Positions 1 through 8,544 of a stretch of 64,000 nt of DNA are shown here, in pieces. Position numbers and translations under genes: made by a program. The notes beneath the pieces were generated by a model. It saw nothing but the letters and a program-made list of their open reading frames with translations. It ran no database searches and was not told the DNA's origin. The first letter of the stretch is position 1; the number at the start of each line of letters is the position of its first letter. Source of the DNA: Fibrobacterota bacterium (GTDB lineage Bacteria; Fibrobacterota; Fibrobacteria; UBA11236); the NCBI GenBank assembly GCA_028287465.1, contig JAQBPO010000062.1, positions 124,001 through 188,000 of the forward strand, in the 5' to 3' direction.

Positions 1-531
1 CTCATCGGATTCCGCTTCGTCGACATCTCAGAAATGGCCCCCTGGATCTACCTGCAATTGTTCGGGTGCGCCTACTTCGGCATCTATGCCGCCGGCATCT
101 TCGGCCTTCTCACCGACTATTCCGGATGGAGGGGTATCTTCCCCTTGCTGATGGTCCAGATCGCCATCGCCACCGCGGACAGCGGCGCCTATTTCACCGG
201 CCGCAGGTTCGGCAAGAACAAACTCGCCCCCTCCATCAGTTCCGGCAAGACCATCGAAGGCGCGCTGGGCGGTGCGGCGCTCACCGTCCTGGTCGTATCC
301 CTCCTCGGGCCCAAACTGCTTCACACGGGCTTCCTGGCCAACCTGGGCCTGGGCCTCATCCTCTGCCTCACCGCCATAGTCGGCGACCTCTTCATCTCCA
401 TCCTCAAGCGCTACACGGGCACCAAGGACTCGTCCAACCTGATCCCGGGCCATGGCGGCGTCCTCGACCGCTTCGACGCCCTCTTCTTCTCGGCCCCCGT
501 AGCCGTCTTCTACCTGCAACTCGTGCAGTAG
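1..531 (+). CDS. cdsA: Phosphatidate cytidylyltransferase, C-terminal part (CdsA)
   Basis: The reading frame is open from the first base of the window, so the N-terminal part is missing. CdsA is an integral inner-membrane enzyme that makes CDP-diacylglycerol from phosphatidate and CTP for phospholipid synthesis. The remaining 176 residues show several hydrophobic segments and the family signature near the C-terminus (KRYTGTKDSSNLIPGHGG followed by LDRFDA), which holds the metal- and substrate-binding acidic residues. In many bacteria cdsA is followed directly by dxr and rseP. Here those two genes occur only about 8.9 kb downstream, after a block of sensory genes. A composite repeat begins 38 bp after the stop codon. 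Assignment is secure; only the start is unknown. Confidence 0.93.
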   Translation, partial: LIGFRFVDISEMAPWIYLQLFGCAYFGIYAAGIFGLLTDYSGWRGIFPLLMVQIAIATADSGAYFTGRRFGKNKLAPSISSGKTIEGALGGAALTVLVVSLLGPKLLHTGFLANLGLGLILCLTAIVGDLFISILKRYTGTKDSSNLIPGHGGVLDRFDALFFSAPVAVFYLQLVQ

Positions 532-568
532 AACCAACCCCATTCTCCTCCGCTCTTCCGCTCCTCCC

Positions 569-667
569 CCCTGCACTCAACGCCCCCTGCATCCAACGCT
601 CCCTGCATCCAACGCTCCCTGTATCCCAACGCTCCCTGTATCCCAACGATCCCTGTATCCCAACGAT
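569..667 (+). repeat. 17-bp tandem repeats, left composite repeat
   Basis: Six head-to-tail units of 16-17 bp start with CCCTG and end with CAACG plus two bases; the last two units are identical (CCCTGTATCCCAACGAT). The same unit occurs in reverse orientation at 12414-12498. The array starts 38 bp after the cdsA stop. Units are contiguous, so this is not a CRISPR. It is part of a larger composite module running to 1095. Confidence 0.85.
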
Positions 668-678
668 CCCTGAAGCGC

Positions 679-693
679 GCCGCCGCAGGCGGC
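679..693 (+). repeat. GC hairpin of the left composite repeat
   Basis: A short perfect hairpin (GCCGCC, 3-nt loop, GGCGGC) follows the 17-bp repeats. Its stem is conserved but its loop is changed in the inverted copy at 12396-12410. The flanking words GAAGCGC and GCGCCC are also kept. The roughly 175 bp that follow (694-869) are less conserved between the two copies and I see no gene in them. Confidence 0.6.
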
Positions 694-869
694 CAACGCG
701 CCCTTGGCGACAAAGCCCCCTGAGCCTAACGCCCACCCGAACCGACCCACTCCCAGGGACCACCCCACCCCGGAAAAATCGAATCGTCCCCAGTCTTTTA
801 GACCCACCGACCCGACAAACCGACGGACGTTCCCCAAGGACGATTCATGGGACCTGCGGATCCCGGGGC

Positions 870-1095
870 GGGCGGGTCCCGGACGCGCCTGCCGGGCATG
901 AGAGCGCAGCCCTTTGGCAGGCCTGACGAGGGAGGGCGAGCGAGCGTCTGCGAGACCGCGCTGCGAGAGGCTTCCATTCGCGAGTGAGCGCGGCCGAAAC
1001 AAAGAACCGGCCCGAGGAAGGCCGGTTGAATCACCGTATCAGAATAGCCAATGGGCGGAGCGAACCCGCCCGGCAGGCGCGTCCGGGACCCGCCC
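870..1095 (+). repeat. 226-bp element closed by a 28-bp perfect inverted repeat (copy 1)
   Basis: Bases 870-897 are the exact reverse complement of 1068-1095. Between them lies a body that is closely matched, in the opposite orientation, by 12081-12251. It includes the inner hairpin 1005-1011/1021-1027 (AACCGGC...GCCGGTT). The terminal stem differs in sequence from that of copy 2, yet both are perfectly paired within themselves. It lies between the 3' ends of cdsA and the convergent lipoprotein gene. No transposase or credible ORF is inside. It could be a MITE-like element, a structured RNA or a terminator-type element. Confidence 0.8.
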
Positions 1096-1121
1096 AGCCG
1101 CGCGACCCACCGTCAAGAGCA

Positions 1122-1598
1122 TCAGTCCTTGCGGAACACCACCGGCTGCCCCTCTTCCACCACGGTCCAAGCCGACCCTTTCACATTGATCGCCTTGGTC
1201 TTGGACAACGGCTCCCGGCAGGCCGTCTCTCCGGTAGGCTGCATCGTCGCGGGATCCTTGTATTCGCACGTCGTCTTCACGCTCACCATGTTCCCGTTCT
1301 CGACCTTCCAGGTCCAATATTCCTTGGAGGTTTCCACGAAATCATTCGGGCTCGGTTGGCCGGTGGCCAGGCGCTGGGACAACAGCATGGTGCCCGCCGC
1401 GTCCACCTGCATGGTCAGCTTGATGTCCAGGGGAGGATTGGGCACGACGATATCGGCCCGCCAGATGCCGACCACGGTGGCCGCGGTGGCCGGCTGGGCG
1501 GTGTCATCGTCCGTCTTCTTGATTTGGGTCAGATCGCAGCCGGAAAAGGCCAGTCCAAGCGCCAATCCAAGACCGAGTTTGAGGGATACGTGACGCAT
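1122..1598 (-). CDS. Small lipoprotein of unknown function
   Basis: This encodes 158 residues. The start at 1598 is chosen because it is preceded by a good ribosome-binding site (AAGGA, 8 nt away) and because the protein then begins with a typical lipoprotein signal (MRHVSLK..., hydrophobic stretch, lipobox LAFSGC near residue 21). A longer in-frame start would bury the signal peptide. The mature part (GIWRADIVVPNPPLD..., LTMQVDAAGTML..., WTWKVENG) looks like a small beta-rich domain, but I do not recognise the family. It is divergent from the TonB receptor gene, and the 151-bp gap holds an inverted repeat that could be a shared operator. It is probably anchored in an envelope membrane. Confidence 0.7.
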   Translation of the reverse strand: MRHVSLKLGLGLALGLAFSGCDLTQIKKTDDDTAQPATAATVVGIWRADIVVPNPPLDIKLTMQVDAAGTMLLSQRLATGQPSPNDFVETSKEYWTWKVENGNMVSVKTTCEYKDPATMQPTGETACREPLSKTKAINVKGSAWTVVEEGQPVVFRKD

Positions 1599-1629
1599 GG
1601 CGGATTCCTTCCGGATGGGCCGGGATCGA

Positions 1630-1671
1630 ATTTGACCGGGCCTGGGCAATGGTATCAGGCGGCGGTCAAAT
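1630..1671. promoter_or_regulatory. Inverted repeat in divergent promoter region
   Basis: A perfect 9-bp inverted repeat (ATTTGACCG at 1630-1638, CGGTCAAAT at 1663-1671) with a 24-bp spacer lies between the divergent lipoprotein and TonB receptor starts. The geometry fits an operator, but no regulator gene is adjacent. Confidence 0.3.
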
Positions 1672-1749
1672 CCTTCAACCCCCAGTTCCGGAACTTCGGT
1701 CAAGGTTGCCAATTCCCCCTGTCGGACCATACAATGGAACGGGTATTCG

Positions 1750-4020
1750 ATGAAATTGGGAAAATTGGGAAACGCCTTCATCGCGGCCGGTCTGGCCCAT
1801 GCGGCGGCGATCCCCTGCCGGGCGGAAACGGATGTGGACCTCACCGCCCTGTCCCTGAAACGGATCATGGATCTGGACGTGACTTCGGTTTCCAAGCGCA
1901 CGCAGAAGATGCGGGACGTGGCGACCTCCATCTACGTCATCAACGAAGAGGATATCCGGCGGTCCGGGGCCACGCGCCTGCAGGACGTCCTGAAACTGGC
2001 GCCGGGAGCCTTCTTCAGCGATGCCTCCTATAGCATCACCGAACAGGGCCTGCGCGAAATCATGGGGGTATTCTCCAATACGATCGCCTATATCCTGGAT
2101 GGCGTGCCCATCACCAACCCCATCATCGGGGGCGTGTTCTTCAACGATCTGGACCTGCCCTTGGAGGACATCGAGCGGATCGAGATCATCAAAGGGCCCG
2201 GCGGAGTCATCTACGGCGCCAACTCGGCCAGCGGCATCATCAGCATTTTCACCAAACGCGGCGAATCCGCGCAGGGCCTCCGGGCATCCATGTCTGGAGG
2301 CACCCAGGGATACTTCGCGCCGTACGTCCGATACGGCGTGGAAGCGAAGGACGACCTTTTCCTGGACTTCTGGGGACGGTTCAAGACCCATCAAGGGTAC
2401 GACCGCAATCCCCTTTTTTCCGGAGACAGCATCGACGCCCCCATCGGCGGCGGCGGCGAGATTAGGACGGCCAACCATTTCACCGGGAGCGACGATGATC
2501 AGACGGCCTATTCCGGCGGCGTGAAATGGGAATACCAGCCCAGGGACGAATGGAAATGGTCGGGGCAGGTTCTGCAAACCAGGGTGGAGGACGGGCAGTA
2601 TTCGCTCCTGTTGTTTCCCTGGCCGGAAACGCAACCGCCCCCTGGATCCGACCTGAAAAGGCCGGACAGCGTATTCGTGAACCCGGAACGGATGGATCAG
2701 ACCATAGTCAATGCCAGGGTGGACGTCGCCCGTTCCGCCGGCGACGCCTGGTTCGTCAACACCTACCATTGGCGCAACCGCCACAAAGTGGCCTTCGCGA
2801 GCGGCATCCGGATGGGGTTCGACATTTCCGAAATCGAAGCCCAGCGCAACACCACCCTCGACCGGCATCACCTGAGCGCCGGAGCGAACGTCCGAAGGGT
2901 GCGATTCGTATTCGAGGACATGCGGGAGGACGGATCCGATTTCGTGAGCGATCCGCATAACCTGTCCCATCTCTTCGGCGCCTTCATCCAGGACGAGATG
3001 GAATTGGGGTCGCGGTGGCGCCTGACCTTCGGGGCCAAGGCCGAGACCTGGACCCTCATCAGCAGGGTCCCGGAAGTCTCGCCGAGCCTGCGCCTGACCT
3101 ACAAGCCGAGCGAGGAGATGACCTTCTGGGGCGCCGTATCCCGCAGCATCACCACGCCGACCTACGCGCAATGGGACATCGAAGTGAGGCAGGGCATGAT
3201 CCCCCCGGAATGGTACCTGAAACAGGTGCCCGGTTATCCGGGAAACGCTCCGGCCGCGGGTCACTACGTCGCCTTGGTTCCCGGGGATGACGTCCAACCG
3301 GTGAAGTTCTACAACCTCGAAGCGGGGCACCGGGGATCCCTGTCGACCAACCTGCAATGGGACCTCAGCGGTTTCTACGGATGGGTCCGGGGCCAGTTGG
3401 GCGCGGGGGTCGATTCGAGCCTGCAGACCGTGATTCCCTCCAAGGCCCATCCCCCCGATACCATCATGCCGGTATACGAGGCCAATCTTGCGGATTACGA
3501 AAGCTACGGCGGTGAGGCGATCCTCCGTTACCTGCCTTCGCGGTTCATGCGCCTGGAATTGTCCTATTCCCTTTTCCGCATCCGGAATTTCCAAGGCCGC
3601 GCCCTTCCGGGGGACACGACCGGCAAGACCTACCAGGTGGACATGGAGACCCCGGCTACGCCCGAACACGTGGGCCGCGCCAAGGTGTTCTGCGATCTGC
3701 CTTTCGGCTTCGATTTGTTCCTTAACGGGATCCTGTCCTCGCCCTTCTCCCGCGGGGAAGCGTTCAATTATTATGAACAGCTCCCCATGTCCCAGACACG
3801 GCTTCATGGGCAGTCGATCGTCGCGGACCCTCCTTCGGTCCAGTTCCAACTGGACTTCTCCTTGCAAAAGCACCTGTTCCGGGACCGCCTTTCCCTCTTG
3901 GTTTGGGGGCGGAACGTCCTCGCGGATCCGTTCGTCGAGAACTTCAACCAATACGGGTGGGTAAGCTTCCCGCACCAGACCCACCGGACCTTCGGGGGCG
4001 GATTGGTTTACCAATTTTAG
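1750..4020 (+). CDS. TonB-dependent outer-membrane receptor
   Basis: This 756-residue outer-membrane receptor takes up an unknown ligand with energy from TonB. A signal peptide occupies roughly residues 1-25. The plug domain follows (TSVSKRTQKMRDVATSIYVI, SGATRLQDVLKLAPG, IERIEIIKGPGGVIYG). A long C-terminal region with alternating hydrophobic and aromatic residues forms the beta-barrel and ends in ...GGLVYQF with the terminal Phe needed for barrel assembly. Length and layout match the colicin I/BtuB-like group with a D[LI][DE]VTSVSK leader. The ligand cannot be read from the sequence; the neighbouring periplasmic binding proteins and kinase may act on the same signal, but this is inference. 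Confidence 0.9.
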   Translation: MKLGKLGNAFIAAGLAHAAAIPCRAETDVDLTALSLKRIMDLDVTSVSKRTQKMRDVATSIYVINEEDIRRSGATRLQDVLKLAPGAFFSDASYSITEQGLREIMGVFSNTIAYILDGVPITNPIIGGVFFNDLDLPLEDIERIEIIKGPGGVIYGANSASGIISIFTKRGESAQGLRASMSGGTQGYFAPYVRYGVEAKDDLFLDFWGRFKTHQGYDRNPLFSGDSIDAPIGGGGEIRTANHFTGSDDDQTAYSGGVKWEYQPRDEWKWSGQVLQTRVEDGQYSLLLFPWPETQPPPGSDLKRPDSVFVNPERMDQTIVNARVDVARSAGDAWFVNTYHWRNRHKVAFASGIRMGFDISEIEAQRNTTLDRHHLSAGANVRRVRFVFEDMREDGSDFVSDPHNLSHLFGAFIQDEMELGSRWRLTFGAKAETWTLISRVPEVSPSLRLTYKPSEEMTFWGAVSRSITTPTYAQWDIEVRQGMIPPEWYLKQVPGYPGNAPAAGHYVALVPGDDVQPVKFYNLEAGHRGSLSTNLQWDLSGFYGWVRGQLGAGVDSSLQTVIPSKAHPPDTIMPVYEANLADYESYGGEAILRYLPSRFMRLELSYSLFRIRNFQGRALPGDTTGKTYQVDMETPATPEHVGRAKVFCDLPFGFDLFLNGILSSPFSRGEAFNYYEQLPMSQTRLHGQSIVADPPSVQFQLDFSLQKHLFRDRLSLLVWGRNVLADPFVENFNQYGWVSFPHQTHRTFGGGLVYQF

Positions 4021-4069
4021 ACCGGATGCGAGATTCGGACACGATAGGGGCGCGAAACCCATGATACTC

Positions 4070-4099
4070 TTGCACTATTCCCGCCGCCTCCTTTATGAT
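4070..4099 (+). promoter_or_regulatory. Sigma-70-like promoter for the CheX/CheY pair
   Basis: TTGCAC (4070-4075) and TATGAT (4094-4099) with an 18-bp spacer resemble -35 and -10 boxes. Transcription would start near 4106, ahead of the CheX-like gene. This favours the internal start at 4167 over the ATG at 4116. Confidence 0.4.
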
Positions 4100-4166
4100 A
4101 TAGTCGTAATGCAAAATGATATTTCCCAAACGGGGCCCCGGCCCCGCCTCTCCTTTGGAACTCCGA

Positions 4167-4709
4167 ATGACCCCGTCTGACCCCATCGAATCATCCCTGG
4201 CAAACATGGCCAGGACTTTCGAAGGTTGCGTAAGCTGGGCGGTGCGAGCGATCCTGGAATCGGAAATCAGGATCAAGACCCCATTCGAAGCGGTCGCCTC
4301 GGTTCCCGACGGCTCTTCGCTCTATTGCATCCTGCCCACGGCCAGCACGAAATACTACGCCCAACTCGTCGTAGGCGTCGAGGAAGACGATATCGAGATC
4401 CTGTTCCCCGGCGAAATGGATCCCCGGGTCCGCAAGGACGCCATCGGTGAAATGGCCAACGTGGTGTCGGGCCTGTTCGTCGCCGACGACCAGTTCATAG
4501 CCCGGTTCGGTTACCTGCGGCCTTCCACCCCCTTCTTCAGCGAAGGCGCCTTCACCGCCCGCAAGGATTGGGGCCTCAAAGGCCGGATAGAGGCCAACGG
4601 CAGGGAAATGGTCCTGCATTTTTCCATCCGCGAGCTGCAGGAAAATCCCGCGCCCGCTCCGAAAGCCGCCGACGGCGAAGCCTCGAAAATCGAAGGGAGC
4701 CCGGACTGA
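4167..4709 (+). CDS. CheX/CheC-type chemotaxis phosphatase-like protein
   Basis: This protein of 180 residues (197 if started at ATG 4116) shows the CheC/CheX/FliY-type phosphatase signature: acidic and asparagine residues in GEMANVVSGLFVADD, preceded by a pseudo-symmetric beta region (EDDIEILFPGEMDP). Such proteins dephosphorylate CheY~P. It is followed 17 bp later by a stand-alone CheY-like receiver, the obvious substrate. The membrane-bound CheA-like kinase encoded convergently just beyond would be the phosphodonor. I chose 4167 because the N-terminus MTPSDPIES resembles family starts and a promoter-like sequence lies just upstream of 4116. Neither start has a strong ribosome-binding site. 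Confidence 0.7.
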   Translation: MTPSDPIESSLANMARTFEGCVSWAVRAILESEIRIKTPFEAVASVPDGSSLYCILPTASTKYYAQLVVGVEEDDIEILFPGEMDPRVRKDAIGEMANVVSGLFVADDQFIARFGYLRPSTPFFSEGAFTARKDWGLKGRIEANGREMVLHFSIRELQENPAPAPKAADGEASKIEGSPD

Positions 4710-4726
4710 CGTCCGGCGCCAAGCAA

Positions 4727-5110
4727 ATGTCCAAACGGATAGTCATCGTCGACGACTCGATCTTCCTCATCAAGCAGCTTACCGCCTTCCTGGAAGTCGC
4801 CATGGGTTACAAGGTGGTTGGAACGGGATCGGACGGGAACCAGGGGGTAGCGCTCTACCGCGAGCACAAGCCCGATCTGATCACCCTGGACATCACCATG
4901 CCCAACAAGGACGGCATGGAAGCCCTGGCCGAAATCATGGAGGAATTCCCGGACGCCAGCGTGATGATGATCTCCGCGATCCGCGGCCAGGAAATGACCA
5001 AGTGCATCAAGATCGGCGCGAAGGCCTATATGGAAAAGCCCCTGCTTTTCAACGATGAGCAGTTCGTCCGCGACTTCAAGGCCTCCCTGGCCGAAGTCTT
5101 CGATTCCTGA
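4727..5110 (+). CDS. Single-domain response regulator (CheY-like)
   Basis: A 127-residue receiver domain with no output domain. The conserved residues are all visible: the acidic pair D9/D10 (IVDDS), phospho-acceptor D55 (LITLDITMP), S83 (MISAI) and K104 (YMEKP). It should be phosphorylated on D55 and act by protein-protein contact. It follows the CheX-like gene and converges with the CheA-like kinase, the two stop codons being 12 bp apart. These three genes make a compact phospho-relay: kinase with HPt domain, receiver, phosphatase. The output target is unknown. It need not be flagellar, since no motility gene is present in the window. Confidence 0.88.
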   Translation: MSKRIVIVDDSIFLIKQLTAFLEVAMGYKVVGTGSDGNQGVALYREHKPDLITLDITMPNKDGMEALAEIMEEFPDASVMMISAIRGQEMTKCIKIGAKAYMEKPLLFNDEQFVRDFKASLAEVFDS

Positions 5111-5122
5111 AAAGGGACTCCC

Positions 5123-7504
5123 TTACAAAGCCGGTTCGGCGAAGCCGATGGGCAGATTCAGGGTGATACGCGTTCCCTGGCCGGCCTGGGAGGACACCTT
5201 GATGCCTCCACCCGCGGTTCGGGCCCATACCGCCACCGCATCCATGCCCACGCCCATGCCCGAGATCTCGGTCGATTGATCCCGGGATGAGAGCCCGGGC
5301 AGGAAAATCAGTTCCTGCTTGGCCGTTTCGTCCATGGCGGCCAGGTCCTCCGGCTTCACGAGCCCTTTGGACAATGCCTTCTCCGAAAGGGTGGCGATGT
5401 CTATCCCATGGCCGTCATCCGAGACGGTGATGTCCCATCCGGCTTGCGAAGCGGCCAGGCTCAATTGGATCTTGCCGGTCCCGGATTTCCCGTGCAGCAG
5501 GCGGGTGGCCTCCATCTCGATGCCGTGATCGGCGGCATTGCGCAGGAGATGCACGAGCGGCTCGTCCAGGGCCGCGAAGAGGGAAGGCGAGACTTCCATG
5601 CCTTCCGGAACGGCTCGGAACTCCAGTCGCTTGCCCAGGCGCTCCCCCACCCTTTGCACCATGGCGCGGTATTTGTCCGCCAGCTTCTCTATCTTGACGT
5701 GATCGATGGAGCGGCAGGCGCGCAACAGCCTTTCGAGCAATTCGGGGGCCTCGCGGCCGGCTCCCGCCAGGATCCCGGAAGGCCCTCCGTTGCGCAAGGA
5801 GGCGCTCAGGGCGCGCAGCTCCCGTATCCGCGGTTCCGGGACAGGGACCGTGGCCTGGGCCTCGGGGCCGGCCAGGCTCTTGACCAGCGTCCGGATCTCG
5901 GCCAGGCACGCTTCCAAGCGCTCCACGTAGCGCGCCATGATCGCCCATTCGTCCGAGACCGGAGGGTGATTGGGACGCCGCAGCTCCTCCAAGGCCTCCT
6001 CGGCCTCGCGCGCCAGGCGCGAAAGGGATTCGAATCCGTAGGTGGCGGCCGTGCCCTTCAGGGTATGCAGATCCCGCGACATGGCCGCCGTCAGCTCGGC
6101 CAGGGCGGTTCCTCCCGCCGAAGGCGCGCGATGCACGCCTCCGCCCAGGTTGCGCAAACGCGCTTCCACGTCGGCCAGGAAATCCGGGATGAAAGCGGAA
6201 TACCGGACGATGCCCAGGATGGCCTTGACCTCGTTGTCGTGGCGCTCCTTCTCCTCCTTGATCATCCGTTCCACGCGCCGGGCGTCGGTCACGTCCTGGA
6301 CGAGCACCATGACCTTGTTGAAATTCTTCTCGCGGTCGAACATTTTCTGGTATCCCACCAGGATGATGCGATCCCCGGCGCCGCCGTCGGGCAGACGCAA
6401 TTCCCGCACCGGGCAAAGGCGCACGAGCTTCTCCCAGCGCAGCGCCCCGTGCCGCTTCCGGACCATGTCGAGCCAATCCATCCAATCCGCTTCCTGCGCC
6501 GCGTCCAGGCGGAGCAACTGCGCCAGGGTGCTTCGCGAGGCATCCTCCACGTCCAGGATCAGGTTGGTGGAAAGGGCGTAATCGGGATTGACCTTCCCGT
6601 CCAACCCCACCGTGAACAGGCCTTGTTCGATATTGTCCAGGATGTCCTTGATCTCCTGGATCTTCTCGGCGACCATGTCCTCCAACCGCTCCGTGTATTC
6701 CTTGACGGTACGGCGCATGGAATCGAAGTCGGCCGCCAAAAGGCCGATCTCGTCGTCCGAGGAGATGGAGACGGGCCTGGCATAGTCCCCGCCGGCGATG
6801 GCGTTCGCAGCCTTCTGCAGTTCCTCGATGGGCCGGGTGATGAGGATGGCCTGTCTCCGCGCCGCCAGGTAGGTGAACAGGGCGGCCAGGCCGCCCAGGA
6901 AGACCAGGGCGGCGATGGTGCGCGCCAGGGCCTGCCGGGAATCCCGCGAGGCGGAGGCCAGGGCGGCATGCATGCGCGAGGTGGTCAGGCCGTACCGGAC
7001 CACGCCCAGGATCCTGTCCTCCGAGCGGACCGGCGCCGCGAACTCGAAGATTTCGGACCCTTTCACGGACAGGCGCCGATGGGCGAGGCCTTGCAGGTTG
7101 GAGGCCCATAGGCTGGCGGTATCGTCCAGGGCGCCCGGGGCGGCGATGGCGCCTTCCGGATTGGCCGAATCGGCGAAGACCCATGGCTGGCGCTTGTCAT
7201 CCATGAAGATGCCGTAGACGACGTCCTCGTCATCCCTGACCGTGGAGGCGACCAGGCCCGCGACGGCGAGGAAGCCGTTGTCGGCCACCATCCCCTGGAG
7301 GGCCTGGCTGTTGTTGGTGACCAGGATGTTGCCCTTCGCGAACAGGGCATTGCGGATGGACTCGAAGGATGCGTCCTTCTGTCTCGCGGCCAGGGAGGCG
7401 TTGATCCAGATGACCGCCGCCAGGAATCCCGCCAATGCCGTCGCCAGAACCGTTACGGAGCTGAGGATGAGCTTTTTCTTGATGCTGCGGGCGGGGGCGC
7501 TCAT
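5123..7504 (-). CDS. Membrane sensor kinase with HPt and CheA-like ATPase domains
   Basis: 793 residues. A transmembrane segment (about 11-35) precedes a periplasmic sensor region (about 36-195) and a second transmembrane segment (about 195-217). A HAMP linker (about 218-272, PIEELQKAANAIAGGDYARP) and a PAS-like cytoplasmic region follow. An HPt domain carries the phospho-acceptor His480 (DLHTLKGTAATYGF), and a CheA-type HATPase follows with the N box (HLLRNAADHGIE, N656) and G box (DDGHGID near 696). It lacks the usual HisKA dimerisation/phosphorylation domain and the CheW-like P5 domain of CheA. Its start overlaps the stop of the binding-protein gene by 4 bp, so the two are co-transcribed. 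The receiver and phosphatase genes next door are probable partners. Confidence 0.85.
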   Translation of the reverse strand: MSAPARSIKKKLILSSVTVLATALAGFLAAVIWINASLAARQKDASFESIRNALFAKGNILVTNNSQALQGMVADNGFLAVAGLVASTVRDDEDVVYGIFMDDKRQPWVFADSANPEGAIAAPGALDDTASLWASNLQGLAHRRLSVKGSEIFEFAAPVRSEDRILGVVRYGLTTSRMHAALASASRDSRQALARTIAALVFLGGLAALFTYLAARRQAILITRPIEELQKAANAIAGGDYARPVSISSDDEIGLLAADFDSMRRTVKEYTERLEDMVAEKIQEIKDILDNIEQGLFTVGLDGKVNPDYALSTNLILDVEDASRSTLAQLLRLDAAQEADWMDWLDMVRKRHGALRWEKLVRLCPVRELRLPDGGAGDRIILVGYQKMFDREKNFNKVMVLVQDVTDARRVERMIKEEKERHDNEVKAILGIVRYSAFIPDFLADVEARLRNLGGGVHRAPSAGGTALAELTAAMSRDLHTLKGTAATYGFESLSRLAREAEEALEELRRPNHPPVSDEWAIMARYVERLEACLAEIRTLVKSLAGPEAQATVPVPEPRIRELRALSASLRNGGPSGILAGAGREAPELLERLLRACRSIDHVKIEKLADKYRAMVQRVGERLGKRLEFRAVPEGMEVSPSLFAALDEPLVHLLRNAADHGIEMEATRLLHGKSGTGKIQLSLAASQAGWDITVSDDGHGIDIATLSEKALSKGLVKPEDLAAMDETAKQELIFLPGLSSRDQSTEISGMGVGMDAVAVWARTAGGGIKVSSQAGQGTRITLNLPIGFAEPAL

Positions 7505-8544
7505 TTGATCACCCTGTCCACTTCCACCAGGGCCGCCTGGTTGACGTGCGCGCTCTTGCGGGCCTGCTCCAGGTTCAGGACCTTGTAGACGGCCAAAGGC
7601 TGCTCGACCTTGGGCTTGCCATCGATCTCCCAGTCGTCCTCCTTGAGGCGCAGGACCATGCCCGCCGCCTGCACGCCCAGGCCGTAATGGTCCGGCAGGA
7701 TGGCGAAGGTCCCGAAGTTCGCGCGGGTGGAGACGAAATTCTCGACGCCCACGAGGACCGGCTTATGGAAGCGCTCCAGGGCCGGAAGCCAACCGCCGCC
7801 GATGATCTCCGGAGTCAGGAAGAAATTGTCGTTGAGGATCCAAAGGGCGTCCACCTTGTCCCGGTCGCCCAGGCGGCGCATGCCGGTGCGGATCGCCCGG
7901 GCCACGTCCTTCCGATCCTCTTCGATCTCGTAAGGCACCAGTTCGATGTTCTCGTATTTGCACCACTTGGCGCTTTCGCGCACGAAGTCGGCCATGGAAG
8001 GCCGGAGGATGACGCCCACCTTGCGCACCGGTTCGGATACCAGGGAGCGCAGGTTCACGAAGATGGTGACGCCGGGAACCTCGTAGAAGATGCCGGTGGC
8101 GCGTTTCAATCCACCGATGGCCTTGTCGACGCGGATGGCCATCAGTGAAATGCTGGGAGGAAAAGGGACCGTGTCGCGCCATTGCTTCTGGACCGAGGCA
8201 TAGAGATTGATGGCGTCGTTGTCCATCAGGACCAGGGCCTTGGGGCGGGACTTGGCGATCGCCGCGGCGAGCCTGCCCGGGTCGGAGATGGACGGGGCCG
8301 CGCCGTCCGCCGAACCCAGGATCCGATCCTCGATTTCGAATTCAGGGCCCAGTTCGCGTATGAGCCCATTGGCCGTTTCCTTGAAATTAGCCCCGTCCGC
8401 GCGGAGGATCAGGATGCGGTCCGGTCCGCGCGCGGAAACGGCCTTTACGCCGGCTTCGGCGGGCGCGACGGGCGCGATATCGCCGGCGCCGGCCGACAAT
8501 ACGGCGCACAGCAGCGATGCCAGCAGCATTCGCGTCATTTCCAT
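7501..8544 (-). CDS. Periplasmic ABC-type substrate-binding protein
   Basis: 347 residues with an N-terminal signal peptide (MEMTRMLLASLLCAVLSAGA...) and the fold pattern of the ABC substrate-binding family related to TrpX/PF04392. Typical blocks are ALVLMDNDAINLY, FYEVPGVTIFVNLRSLV, KVGVILRPSM and DALWILNDNFFLTPE. No permease or ATPase gene is nearby. With the downstream sensor kinase overlapping it, the protein is more likely a ligand-sensing co-receptor than a transporter part; that role is inference. It overlaps the upstream gene by 10 bp, so all three minus-strand genes form one operon. Confidence 0.75.
   Translation of the reverse strand: MEMTRMLLASLLCAVLSAGAGDIAPVAPAEAGVKAVSARGPDRILILRADGANFKETANGLIRELGPEFEIEDRILGSADGAAPSISDPGRLAAAIAKSRPKALVLMDNDAINLYASVQKQWRDTVPFPPSISLMAIRVDKAIGGLKRATGIFYEVPGVTIFVNLRSLVSEPVRKVGVILRPSMADFVRESAKWCKYENIELVPYEIEEDRKDVARAIRTGMRRLGDRDKVDALWILNDNFFLTPEIIGGGWLPALERFHKPVLVGVENFVSTRANFGTFAILPDHYGLGVQAAGMVLRLKEDDWEIDGKPKVEQPLAVYKVLNLEQARKSAHVNQAALVEVDRVIK

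Noticed and set aside
569-667. CRISPR array
   Set aside because: Units of 16-17 bp are contiguous without spacers, and no cas gene is present.
870-1095. Short proteins encoded in the inverted-stem elements (similar peptides can be read from both copies, with blocks such as ERASARPRCER)
   Set aside because: The peptide similarity follows from DNA identity. There are no ribosome-binding sites, the frames cross the stem arms, and the composition is that of structured GC-rich DNA.
1675-4062. Long minus-strand ORF antisense to the TonB receptor
   Set aside because: It is rich in Arg/Gly/Pro/His and has no recognisable domain; it is a shadow of the GC-rich receptor gene.
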